From Brachypodius melanocephalos (Eukaryota > Chordata > Aves > Passeriformes > Pycnonotidae), in contig VZSR01003798.1 of assembly GCA_013398615.1 (NCBI GenBank), forward strand, positions 7,284,258 to 7,348,257: a stretch of DNA of 64,000 nucleotides. The letters are read 5' to 3'. This document shows, one piece after another, positions 50,501 through 60,278 of the stretch. The stretch's first letter is position 1, and each line of letters starts with the position of its first letter. A program made the position numbers and the translations under genes. The notes under the pieces are model-generated. The model had not been told where the DNA came from. It ran no database searches and was given only the letters and a program-made list of their open reading frames with translations.

Positions 50501-53500
50501 AGCAGTATAAAAATATTAAGAAAATTTTGGTTTCACAGAGGCTACAATCCAGTCTAGTTATACTTCATCATGAAACGAGGCAATATTGACAGCCTGTAAT
50601 TGGACGATTAGTACTGGATTATTCTTAATTTATTAATTAAGAATAATTAATTAATTATTAATTGATCTTTCTTCTGTTGTAATTATCTCTTTTGACACAT
50701 ACCAAATCATTTAGCTGCTTGAAAGTCGAGTACTCTCCAGGCCTGCTTTACATCTTGTAAGGAGCTTTGCAAGGAAATTGAAACCTTCCAGGTGTACGTG
50801 GGGTATAGCCTAAACTGCAGGGTTTGCTTTTCATTGTTACAGCAGTGACCACAGGACTGGAGATGATATAGACTGTCAAAAAGACATTTTACACAAATTA
50901 TTTTCTACTAGAAATGTGTTCTCTTCTGTATTCTGTTACACAGCTTGCAATGGGAGGTGGAGTTACAGAGAGAAATCTTCAGGGTAAATACTTTCTAATT
51001 GAGTAACAGCTTTGATTTGCAGCTTTCCTAACAAGTTCTGGTGGCCAAATACTCTTCACTTCTTCCTATCCACTGTCACCTTCTCCTGTGCCCCTTCCAA
51101 ATTCCTTTCTATTTTGCATGCATTAAATGAAAACTGAATTAGTCTCATTCTCAGCTTTTTTTGCAGTGTGAAGCAGCACACAGGATGGGACAGTTTCATA
51201 GACTGGATGGGAATATTGGGGAGCCATCCAGGACTTCCTGCATTTTATGGAATGATGTATTTTTATAGTTACAAAATAACCTTGGCACGTGTTAAACTGG
51301 CAAAGAAAAATGAGGAATATTTTATACTGATCAGTAACTGGAAAAATAATCAGACCTGTTGTCTCTGCTGTCACTAAAAAGGCAGTTTTGTATTCTTATT
51401 CCAACTGCATGGAATTAAAGGTGGGCAGAGGAGTAACTGTCTTGTTTAATGGTGGAAGGGCTGTTAGCCTCTAGGACATCCAGCTGAAATTCCTGAAAGT
51501 GACTCTGGATAGTGGGGGAAGTCTCATTTATAATTTGCTGATAATTTGCTGTGCTGTGGAGTGAAACGCAAGAGCTGTTCTTGAAAAAGGTGAAGATTGA
51601 TGATCAAACTCCCATTCCTTCTTTAAGGATAGCTCTCTTCAGCCTGTGTAATATTTGAGTTGTTTACTTTCCTAGACGGTTTCAAAATTTAAACTTGTAA
51701 GTTCCTGTCTCCTAGAAATAGATTTTAAAGACCCACAACAGATCAGGAGGGATGCTTTGGGTTTTATCCCCCTCTGCTTTTGTTGGTTTGGTTTCTGAAT
51801 CTGTGATGTAAAATTGATGTGAAATGTGTTCTGTTTTGGCTTTTTTGTTTTAAAGAGATCTTCCTTTTCTCTGCAGGTATGGTGTCAGTCCTGAGAACAT
51901 TATCCTGTATGGTCAGAGCATTGGTACTGTCCCTACAGTAGACCTGGCATCTCGGTACGAGTGTGCAGCTGTGATCCTCCATTCTCCCCTGATGTCTGGA
52001 TTACGGGTAGCTTTTCCTGACACCAGGAAAACCTATTGCTTTGATGCTTTCCCAAGGTATGTATCACTGCTGCAAGGGGGGTTTTCTATGCTTCCCATGC
52101 TCTATAGGTGTTTAAAAGGGACTGGTGGTGTGAGTAGATACCGAGACTTCTATTTGTTCCTCCCTGGTGGGGATTTTTAGGATCCTGATTTTGTGACCAA
52201 AATAAAAGTCCCTATGCCATCTTTTAGAAGATACCAAGCTTGTTTTCAGAAGCTCTAGAAAACTATATACAAGTGTTTTTAAGGTAAAACATTTGCTTTT
52301 ATAGTCTAGTTTTCACCAGAAAAACAATTGCAACAGACCTGGAGTACCCAAATATTTGGGAATGGTAGAGGTCACGGGAACAGCAGATATTCTAGGAATC
52401 TTTTAGAACTTTTCATTTGATCCAGTTTAAGTTATGAAAGAATATGAGAGGGGAAGCCAGTCTCTCTGTAGCAGGGCAGAGGGGGAAGCACAGGTAAAAA
52501 GCTTAGTGATCCATGGAAGGGAGAAGATAAAACAGACACTCACTGAAGTCTTGGTCAAAACTTGGCTTTACTTTGTGATAAAAGTAGTAAGGAATATTCA
52601 TTGCATTTCTTATTTTTGTTTTGTTTTGGTTACAGCAGATTAAGATTAGCAGCTGTGGGAGGTTGTAGGTATAAATCTGTATTCCAGAACAGCTAGAAGG
52701 AATGGTAATGAAGTAATAGCAGCTCTCACAGTATCCATGTTTAGAATCCTTTCAAGTAGATTATTAGTTAATTAATTAACTTGTTGGAGGTGCAGACTGA
52801 ATTTGAAGCACTTATACTCAAACTCATTCATCATCCTCAAACCTGAAATCCAATATTTACAAATGCTTCTGCAAGAGAGGAAAAAACAAAGCGTTAAACA
52901 CAGCTCTGATTACAGAAGTAACAGTGATTAGCTGTTACCAGTCAAATCAAATAACAGTTTTAAAAAGCAAAGTGGGAAGGGGAGCAGTGACAGCAGATGT
53001 GCTGTAGCACTTGAGTATTTTGTTCTTGCCCTGCTGAGCTGTTCATTGCTGTCAATCTGACTTCCCTGGTACTGGGAGCAGTGAAAATAAACAGCAGTGC
53101 ACTTTATGAATGTGTGCAGCTCAACTGTCTGTCTTCACAGTGGGAAACAAAATAGTTCTGTGTGCACCTACAGTGAGTTGCTATTATGTGCATTTTATGT
53201 TGGGACTCCATGAGAATTTGGTCTCTGTAGATTTTTCTAGCTGCAGAGCTGTGTGGCTGAGAATACTAAGTAAGGCTAATGTGCAGTTTAAATACTGCTT
53301 TATGAGTCGCTGAGTTGGCAATGGGATGCCTTCCAATCTTCTGCAAAATATAAATATTATCTGGCTTAATGGTCTGTGAATATATGTGAAAAAAATTTGT
53401 TTCATTATATGAATACTGAAGTGAAAGGGGTTTCCTACAATAAATGAGAACTTAGTGTCTAGCCACAAAAATTATGCATAAACATCTCTGTAGCTGTATG

Positions 53501-55453
53501 TAGCTGATAGGCCTATTACACCAGACCTTTCATGGGCTTAAAACTTGAGTTTATACAGCATATTGATTATAAGTTATTTACATTTGGCTATGAGACTAAT
53601 TTTGGGATGAAAATTATGGGGGAAAGCAAAATCTGAATTATTCTGATGTCCCTTTTATGTTGGGAATTTTTTTTTTATTCAGCATAGTTTTTATTCAGCA
53701 CAGCTCAAGTTCCACACAAAAAGTGTGAAATAAGGCTGCATTTTAAATAGTACCTTAAATGGCATGAAACCTGAGGGGATTTTTTGAGAGGTATAGAGAT
53801 AGAGAGAGAAATGTGTTTATGCTCAGCTGGTCACTGGAATACCAATGGCAGTTCTCTAGAATACTAAATGCTGAGGTTTGTAAGTGTGGGTCTTGGTGCT
53901 TTACTTTACATCTTTTTAGTTAGTTTTCTATTTTCATAAAACTTTTTTGAAGTTGTTTTTAAGTCAGGATATGCTGGTATGTGTATTTTTTAAACAATTT
54001 TAAGCTGTCTTGGTCATTTTGTAAAATCAGTGGTCATGCTGTAATTGCATGCCTTCCTGTTCTTCAGGAGCAGGAAAATCCAAATGCCTTTTGTTAGCTA
54101 CCATAAAGAAATAGATTTGACCTCCCATAAAATTGAGTAGTACCAACACTCATTTTTCCACATTCCTCCATTTGTTGGTGGAAGTAGAGCTGGTAGGAAG
54201 CTGAGAGATCATTAGCACATGGTGTCTCTAACACAGATTCGGAATCATTGGTAACTACCAGAATGAAATGACTGTCTGGAAATAAAAGCTGGGACCTGTA
54301 TGAGGAGAGTCAGAGAAAGCTGCTGTTCACTGCTTGCAAGTTCATGTGCTACCAGAATGCTTCATAATTGGGGTTTTATGGCCTGACCTCTTAGGAGGGA
54401 GCATGCCTTTGTCACTCTTCCCTCAGAGCCCATTTTCCTGTGACAGGTAGCCTCAAGCTGTATTGGTCTGCTAAAAGTAGCTGGACAAAAGGAAAAAATT
54501 ACTCTAAGGCCACTTTGCAGTCACAGCTGGCAAAGAGGCAGGTTACATAAAATAAAATCCTGTGTGATTTCTGTGGTTTGCCGTTAAATATCCCTGTGTA
54601 ATGCTCTTCTCCCACAGTTTTCTATTTCATTGTTTGAACTTAAACAATCAGTATTTAAAACAGATTGTTTTCCTTTAGCTGAATCTGTCTAATTTGGGGG
54701 TTCGAAGACAGGTTCAAGCTCCATGAACTATGGCTTTTTTTGTTTGTTTATTTGTTTGAGGTTTTTTTGTTTTGTTGTTTTTGGTTTTGTTAATGAAATC
54801 TTATGACTGGAATGTAGTTAATTAGTTCCTAAGCTGTTAAATTGGAAGGTGATAATGTGTCATGTGAAAAGAGTCCATGCTTGCAGAACGTCCCATGGAC
54901 TCTTATTTGCCTCACAGTGCTTTGTGTGATAGATACAGTCGCTGTTTTGGTGGGGTTTTTTGGGTGCCAAACTTTACTTGCATGCTGCCCGCTGAACCTT
55001 GTTGTTGTTAGCACTGGTGGGATGGTGGTGATGGCAGTGCAGGCTCCTTTCTTACAATGTGCTTTGGGAATGAGCCTTGTCCCATGTCACTTCTGCACAG
55101 TTCCAGTGGTCTGCATCCATTTAAAAACATGCAATGATAACTGAGTTGTGTGTCAACAGTTAATCTTGCTTTCTCTAATAATGTGAAACTGAGAGCCCCA
55201 AACTGACCTGTGTCTTTCTTTTCCTTCTGCCAGCATTGACAAGATCTCTAAAGTGACCTCTCCTGTGCTGGTCATCCACGGTACTGAAGATGAGGTGATC
55301 GATTTCTCCCATGGCCTGGCCATGTACGAGCGATGTCCACGAGCAGTGGAGCCCCTCTGGGTGGAAGGGGCTGGGCATAATGACATAGAGCTTTATGCAC
55401 AGTACTTAGAGAGACTAAAACAGTTCATATCTCATGAACTTCCCAACTCCTGA
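28986..55453 (+). CDS. ABHD17C: ABHD17C, alpha/beta-hydrolase 17C (protein depalmitoylase), three coding exons
   Basis: Coding parts are 28986-29518, 51877-52056 and 55234-55453, 933 nt in total, giving 310 residues plus stop. The protein is the C paralogue of ABHD17 (formerly FAM108), serine hydrolases that remove palmitate from S-acylated proteins such as N-Ras and PSD-95 at the plasma membrane and endosomes. Visible features are the N-terminal cysteine cluster (C17, C21, C22, C25), itself palmitoylated for membrane binding. There is also a low-complexity linker (about 46-66), an HGN oxyanion-region motif (120-122) and the nucleophile elbow GQSIG with S192. Acid D257 (in GTEDEVID) and base H286 (in GAGHND) complete the triad. 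Human ABHD17C has 329 residues; the difference is in the linker. M1 matches the family start MPE-GPRMNG, although the M8 ATG has better initiation context. No frameshift or missing catalytic residue is seen. Confidence 0.97.
31368..31546 (+). mobile_element. CR1 LINE, short 3' tail, plus strand
   Basis: It starts at 'ggaattgggtgcccaggga', runs through 'gaatgtggcactt' and 'ggtttagtggtgaacacagt', and ends 'ggttaatggttggactcgat' and 'attttgtgattctgtgatta'. This is the terminal 180 bp of CR1, 5'-truncated and without coding capacity, in the sense orientation relative to ABHD17C. Confidence 0.93.
36336..36352 (+). repeat. Poly(T) run
   Basis: Seventeen T, preceded by another eight T and a G, and followed by CCCCAG. 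It resembles a strong polypyrimidine tract plus AG (cryptic acceptor at 36356-36357) but no exon-like sequence follows. Confidence 0.85.
38517..38551 (+). repeat. G/T homopolymer cluster
   Basis: A run of G, a run of seven T, GGG and then nineteen T (38533-38551). It is a simple-sequence tract inside intron 1, prone to length error in assembly. Confidence 0.85.
50218..50252. repeat. Perfect 13-bp inverted repeat with 9-nt loop
   Basis: The left arm TGGAACAAAGTCT (50218-50230) and right arm AGACTTTGTTCCA (50240-50252) are exact reverse complements around the loop gcgatgaca. It lies in intron 1, about 1.6 kb before exon 2. As RNA it would form a stable hairpin on either strand. The flanks do not extend the pairing, so it is shorter than a typical microRNA precursor. 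Confidence 0.9.
50618..50647. repeat. Perfect 13-bp AT-rich inverted repeat with 4-nt spacer
   Basis: The left arm ATTATTCTTAATT (50618-50630) is the exact reverse complement of AATTAAGAATAAT (50635-50647) around TATT. It is followed by further TTAATTAA-type sequence to about 50663. Such quasi-palindromes can be cruciform-prone, remnants of short MITE-like elements, or paired homeodomain sites. Confidence 0.9.
51877..52056 (+). CDS. ABHD17C: ABHD17C coding exon 2 (catalytic serine exon)
   Basis: This exon of 180 nt completes R178 with its first base and encodes residues 179-237 plus two bases of S238. It contains the nucleophile elbow [10 protein letters not shown] (S192) and the conserved LHSPLMSG and [10 protein letters not shown] blocks. 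The acceptor is ttttctctgcag and the donor is gtatgt. The phase (2 in, 2 out) keeps the frame with exons 1 and 3. Because 180 is a multiple of three, skipping it would keep the frame but delete the active-site serine. Confidence 0.97.
52766..52781. repeat. 16-bp perfect palindrome
   Basis: AGTTAATTAATTAACT is its own reverse complement. It is a chance-prone AT palindrome and a possible tandem homeodomain/HNF1-like site (GTTAATNATTAAC-type). Confidence 0.7.
54733..54792 (+). repeat. T-rich (TTTG)n tract
   Basis: Runs of T are interrupted by G at 3-7-base spacing (tttgtttgtttatttgtttg and so on). A simple repeat within intron 2, 440 bp before exon 3. Confidence 0.85.
55234..55453 (+). CDS. ABHD17C: ABHD17C coding exon 3 (Asp and His of the triad, C-terminus)
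   Basis: The exon begins with the base that completes S238 and encodes residues 239-310, ending HELPNS followed by TGA at 55451-55453. It carries the catalytic acid D257 in [13 protein letters not shown] and the catalytic histidine H286 in [10 protein letters not shown]. The C-terminal helix [16 protein letters not shown] matches the family. The acceptor is cttctgccag. Confidence 0.97.
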
Positions 55454-56144
55454 AGAAGCCTACCTGATTTTACCTCAGTTACTGTGAACGGAAGAAATTA
55501 CCTGGTTTTGCACATGCTTTAACTGGATAGCTGTAATAGCTTTATACTATGAAGAAATACCCTGTCTTGAGGGTGTTCTAATCAAACATCTGATGAAATT
55601 TGTCTTTTCTATCTGGAAATGATTCTACTAATGCACACAAATATGGTCAACTACTGTAATTCCAACAATTTTTAGCTTCATTGTCCTGAAGGAAGTGGGA
55701 ATCCTAGCTGCTTATGGGGACACTTTTTACCTAGTGCTGTATTAATCGAAGATCAGTTTTCTCTGTCTCACTTCAGATCATTTATAATTCTGTCCTACAA
55801 AGACTTTTTCCCCACCGTGTTCTCAGAGTGGAGAACACAACTGTTATGAGCTACAGCTTGTTCAGAACAATCATGGGTTCAATCTAAGGGAGTACTTTCT
55901 CTGTGAAGTTTCTAGCTGTGGTATTGTAACTGGAAAGTTATTGTGATGAAGTTCCCTCTCCTCCCTTCTAGTGTTCTTTTGTTAACTTACTGATCTTCCC
56001 AAGTAAATTATTTAAAAACACTTTTACCTGAAAATAAGCAAACTATTGTATGGGGCTAAACTCTGTAACGACCTCTCCATTACTTGTGTAAACATAACTG
56101 GAATATTCTTAAAGGATCTAGGGACAAAACTGCTTTTGTTTAAA

Positions 56145-56150
56145 AATAAA
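56145..56150 (+). terminator. ABHD17C: AATAAA poly(A) signal, proximal
   Basis: A canonical hexamer in the ABHD17C 3' UTR, about 690 nt after the stop. Downstream 'tgtgtaaattt' is a weak GU element. Confidence 0.4.
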
Positions 56151-56325
56151 TGTGTAAATTTACTACTAGAAAACTCATTTTAATATTCAGATTGTCTGAA
56201 TAATAGCCATAACAGACATTTCCTTCTGTAAAGCATTCCTGTAGACTTTTTAAAAGTACTGTACATATTTGAATTTACATTGTGCATAGATTCTTAATTG
56301 GTAGTTTTAATTTAAGTCTAGTTAC

Positions 56326-56331
56326 AATAAA
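56326..56331 (+). terminator. ABHD17C: AATAAA poly(A) signal
   Basis: A canonical hexamer followed within 15-25 nt by 'ctggtttgtatatg', a good GU-rich downstream element. It is a strong candidate for the main cleavage site, near 56345. Confidence 0.55.
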
Positions 56332-56404
56332 CTGCAAAATTCTGGTTTGTATATGATTGAATACATTTTGTTAAAATATGTTTTTATCCCTATATTATTT
56401 TGCT

Positions 56405-56410
56405 ATTAAA
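56405..56410 (+). terminator. ABHD17C: ATTAAA poly(A) signal
   Basis: The common variant hexamer, followed by 'gttttataaagtttccagg' and a genomic A-run (56433-56441). Apparent poly(A) ends here could come from internal priming on that A-run. Confidence 0.4.
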
Positions 56411-56721
56411 GTTTTATAAAGTTTCCAGGACAAAAAAAAATAAAATTTACACATTTATGTTTTGATGAATTATGTAACTAAATTTTCATTGAGCTGATCT
56501 TTTTAGTTTAGGAGTAATTTGATTCTTTGACACTGGAATCGCACAGATTATGCATCAGAAATGCAAAACACTTAAAAATTGTTACACTACTAGGATAGGT
56601 CTAATTTTTCCAAATTTAAAGGCCTTAAATGTACTGTAAGCCTCAGATTGTTGTATAAATTGATCGCGATTGATTGCAGTTTGTGTCCTGTTGCTAGAAA
56701 GCAACACAGTGATTGTAATGG

Positions 56722-56727
56722 AATAAA
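56722..56727 (+). terminator. ABHD17C: AATAAA poly(A) signal, distal
   Basis: A canonical hexamer downstream of a small stem (TGTTGCT/AGCAACA, about 56689-56706) and followed by T/G-rich sequence 'gctcaagtttggaatcttat'. It would give a 3' UTR of about 1.29 kb. Confidence 0.5.
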
Positions 56728-56745
56728 GGATGCATGGATTAGAGC

Positions 56746-59610
56746 TTGCTCAAGTTTGGAATCTTATTTGGTGCATAATTTTCATACATGAGGAAAGTGT
56801 GAAAACATTACTGGATAGAGTAAGCTGGGTATGTAAATGAAACGTGCAAGAGGATATGTTTAAATGGTGTTCAGCTGATTCTCAGTAATGAAAAATCATG
56901 ATTCATTGCCTGGAAGGAATATTTGAACATAGTTGTTACAAATTCCTATAACAGGCCTGCAGTTAATTTTCAGCGCTGCAAGTGTGCATTGTCTTTGATT
57001 ATTGCCTTGGCCCTATTACTGCAAAAGGGGAAAAACTTGTATTTTCACTTCCAGTGAAATGGAGACATGTATCCTGGTCCACATCACCCAGGTCCTTAGG
57101 TTCTGGATCTGGGCATCAGTGTTGTCCAGTTGTGACTTCTAACTGTCCCAAGCAGCAGGGCCCCCAGCAGTCCTCTTGGTGACTCTGCTAGCCAAAATGG
57201 TCAGGTTTTGCCTAATCACCACCTCAAGCTCAGCACTTCCCTCCTGTATTTTAAATAAATATTCAAACACTTGTCTGATTTTATATATATTTATTGAACC
57301 TTCATAAATCCACAGTGGTTTTCTTCCATTCCTACATGTCTTCTTCCTAGGACTGTAGCCCTGTGGAAACCAAGCTGCTGTGTGTGGTACAAGTATTAAA
57401 GGTAATGTTAAAGGGTCAGCCTGTCCATGTAGTGACTTGGGGGATTTTTACCGAATTAGCTCTGTTTTTCTGGTACCCACATTGAACTTTGTGTTGCTCT
57501 GAAACCTCAGCTTGCAACGTTTCTTCTCATGACCCTCTGTAGCTACCCTTTAACAAACCGATGCTTCTAACCTTTTCCTCATAAATTGATTTTTGATTAC
57601 TACTTTTCCAACTCCCGAAGTCATTTTTGTGACTTGTCTTTGCATTTGCTTGTTTTGTTGCCAGGATTCCTCTGTTAATGAGAACCCTGAATATTAATTT
57701 AACATTGTTATTTATGTCCCGTGATCTCCGCAGTTGCAGCCACAGTTCACAATGTCCTGGCTGAACATGGATTTTCACTTGTACTATCTTTTCTTTGCCT
57801 GAATTCCTGCTTTACTAATTCTCAGAGGGGCCACTGGCTTCTGCATTGACTGGTTTGGTTTGTAAAGTTCATCTGCATTAAACTAACGCAGATGTTTTGC
57901 TGTTAATTAAAATGTTAATGATGTGTCATTGATCCACTGGTATGGATCTTCTTCCCTCTCTTTGAATTCAGTAATTTACCTGTTTGTTCTCTTAAATAAT
58001 TTTCCTTGTAACCCTATTCTCATCCAATAGTTCTTAATTCTTTTATATGATTTTCTGATTTCTGCTTTGCATAAAATAATTGCTAATAGTGATCTGCTTT
58101 GTATTGTAAACTTGTACCAAAGTTTCAAGCATTTCAAAACACTGCTGGTCAACCGTGGAACTATTAGTTGAAAAAATGTGTCCAAGTCATGAAGACACAG
58201 TTTCATCCATGACAGTGAATTTCAGGTCCTTGTTTTAAAGAAACAAACATTTTAATTTTTTTTTTTAAATTTTAATTTTTAAATTATAGGAAAGGGGATA
58301 ACGTGAGGTTATGAAAAACAAATTTTGGGCTTAGAAAATATTCTGTTCCAGCAAACTGCTAACATGCTGTAATTTAAATGTATGATGTGGGCCTTTACAA
58401 GAACTTGTTATGCATATTTTAGAACTATCAAGGTGTCACTGTAAAAATGGCTCTATGTGCCTGGATAAATTATGCAACGGGTCTCCCTGAGGTGTGAGTT
58501 ACCATTTTGTTGTTGATGGGGTGCTCTGTCCATTTTTCCTGTGTGACTGACCATTTTTGTTCATGTAGTGCAGCCACAGGTGATGTACAGCTTGTTTGCA
58601 GGAAGGTAAGATGTGGTGCATCTGTTCACTATCAGTAGTTGTCTGGTGTTTGTACTTTGGAAAAGCTGGAGGAGAATATTTGTTACAATTTCAAAGTTGT
58701 CATTTTCCAAGGAGTTTGATATGTATCCTTTTAAAATTTATGTAACTGTTACGAATTTAACTTGTGCTCACATGGAGGCCTGTTACCTGTGTCGCCTCTG
58801 CTGCGGTTTTGTTCCTCGTTTTTCCGTGTCACTCCTGTAACTTGTGCCAGCTCTGCTTGGGCTGCTGACCCTGGAACTCTAAATACCCAAACTTGTATTT
58901 ATGCTTAGCATTGTATACATCTATAAACTCTGTATTGCGTTTGCTTTTTCTAAATGGTGCTAAACATAGAAGTAGAGACTCAATGTACTTGCTTCCTCTG
59001 GTTATTCGTTCAGCTGTAAAACGTAATTGTTCTCACTCAGAAAACGCTTTCTTCCCCAGGTCTATTCTTGTGAAACCAGACTAATGATCTCAGTTAAGCC
59101 CATCTAACTAATTTCTGTATGTCCTTCTATGTGGAACTCTCCGAACATTTTAGCTCTGAAATTTCACTCAAATGCAGTGGTTTGTACTCCAGCCCTGGGT
59201 AAGGGTGAGGTGGCTCTTTGATGGTGGGCACTCCAGTGTTGGGAATGAGGTCAGGCACAGAAACTCCCTGCTGGGTCTGTGTTGCTTTCCAAGTCCAGTG
59301 GTAATACTGAGGTCAGATGGGTGTGAATTTCAAAGCAGGAGGTTGTACTTGGGTCTCATAGCTTTAGTACAGCAGTAAAAAAGCCAGAGCTGGTCCTTGC
59401 AGCAGGAGAGTGAGCCCTGCTTCTTTGACTGCCGATGTCTGATTTTGCAGATGAGTTCCTGCAGTAATCAAATAAATTTGCAGAAAGTGTAAGGGTCACA
59501 TGCCTGCTGTCTTGAAAAAAAGGGAAACTCCAAGAAGACCCTTACAGCATTAGTAGATCAATTATAAATTGACTTCTAGTTCCTGTAAGGGGTAAAGGTA
59601 CTTTGGTCTG
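56746..59610. other. Intergenic DNA downstream of ABHD17C
   Basis: AT-rich non-coding sequence with further AATAAA hexamers and a TA/T-rich patch at about 58250-58290. No exon, RNA gene or nameable transposon is visible. Confidence 0.55.
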
Positions 59611-59619
59611 AGTTTCCTC

Positions 59620-60150
59620 AGGGCCCGGTGCTGCGGGGCTGGGAGGGCATCATGTCCCTTTCTAGAGTGAAATCGTGTGCTGGCTGTCCCCGCGTGGGAC
59701 GGGGCTGCGCTTCCCTCGCTCCAGAGCCCCGAGCATCCCCGCTGCCCGGGGACAGGAACAGCCCCAGCCCCGGCTGTGTCCGTGGGGAATCCGCCCTGGC
59801 TCGGCGCCCAGCGGCGTTGGGGCTGCGCTGCGCTCGCTGGGGCTGCCCCAGGGATGGGGCGGGGAGGGGGCTCAGCGGGGCCGCCCCGCTGCCGCTGCTG
59901 CTCAGGATGGTGATGGTGGTGATGGTGGTGATGGTGATGATGGTGATGATGGTGATGATGGTGGTGGGCGCCCGGCCCGGGGCGCGGGCGGTGAGCGGGG
60001 CCGGGCAGGCGGAGGGGCGAAGGCTCTGCTGCAGCCCCGGCTGTCGGAGCCCCTCGGGCCGTGCCCGGGGCCGGGAGCGGCTCCCGCAGCCCCGGCGGGG
60101 CGGGGGCCCTGCTGCCAGCCCGGGCTGTCCAGGCAGAGGAGGAGGCGCGG
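59620..60150. promoter_or_regulatory. CpG island between ABHD17C and the next gene
   Basis: An abrupt island of very high GC and CpG content lies in otherwise AT-rich DNA, about 4.2 kb after the ABHD17C stop. A plausible splice donor, GTGAGC, lies on the plus strand at 59991-59996. By gene order it could be an alternative promoter or non-coding first exon of CEMIP, an enhancer, or a lncRNA promoter. Open frames cross it on both strands because stop codons are rare at this GC content. Confidence 0.7.
59906..59967 (+). repeat. GATGGT-type microsatellite
   Basis: Twenty consecutive triplets, each ATG or GTG on the plus strand (59907-59966), are arranged as 6- and 9-bp subrepeats. The 5' part is GATGGTGGT-like and the 3' part is GATGATGGT-like. 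It reads as polyhistidine on the minus strand and Met/Val on the plus strand. It sits in the middle of the CpG island. Confidence 0.95.
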
Positions 60151-60278
60151 AGCCGCTGGGTCTGAGCCTTCCTTGCTTTATCAGAAGCAGCGGAAGGAAC
60201 ACACGCCTCTGGATTACACTTGGACTTCAAGGCAAGCATAGGTGGCTTGGTTTGCTGTGTCTTTGGAGGTGACTGCAT

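Larger units (their letters stand above)
29519..51876 (+). other. ABHD17C: ABHD17C intron 1 (22,358 bp)
   Basis: The intron is bounded by donor gtaaat and acceptor ttttctctgcag. It is AT-rich, with one CR1 tail (31.37-31.55 kb), T-runs at 36336-36352 and 38533-38551, and two perfect inverted repeats at 50.22-50.65 kb. I find no nested gene, snoRNA box pair or known microRNA-like hairpin that I can name. Frames within it are short and composition-driven. A first intron of this size is usual for the gene, and it is a likely place for enhancers. Confidence 0.9.
52057..55233 (+). other. ABHD17C: ABHD17C intron 2 (3,177 bp)
   Basis: The intron is bounded by donor gtatgt and acceptor ttttccttctgccag. 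It is AT-rich. It holds a 16-bp perfect palindrome (52766-52781) and a TTTG-rich tract (54733-54792). No nested gene is recognisable; the frames near 54842-55144 lack any family signature. Confidence 0.9.
55454..56745 (+). other. ABHD17C: ABHD17C 3' UTR (extent inferred)
   Basis: AT-rich DNA follows the stop codon. Candidate poly(A) signals lie at 56145, 56326, 56405 and 56722. Smooth composition and absence of repeats continue to about 56.75 kb, so the UTR probably runs about 0.9 to 1.3 kb depending on the site used. Which signal is used cannot be told from sequence. Confidence 0.65.
59562..60278 (-). other. Long GC-driven open frame with a 20-histidine run (doubtful gene)
   Basis: A minus-strand frame starts at a true ATG (60276-60278) and stays open for 238 codons. 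Residues are mostly Pro, Ala, Gly, Arg and Ser, and a run of 20 His is encoded by the GATGGT-type microsatellite (59907-59966). I recognise no domain, the frame mirrors the CpG island, and plus-strand frames through the same island are almost as long. It is most likely chance, but an orphan or lncRNA-borne frame cannot be excluded. Confidence 0.12.

Noticed and set aside
50245..50589. Open frame around 50.2-50.6 kb in intron 1
   Set aside because: It has no domain, no splice logic and no codon bias. It overlaps the hairpin region by chance.
54842..55144. Hydrophobic 100-codon frame in intron 2
   Set aside because: It starts at a non-ATG codon, lies wholly inside an intron and shows no recognisable family.
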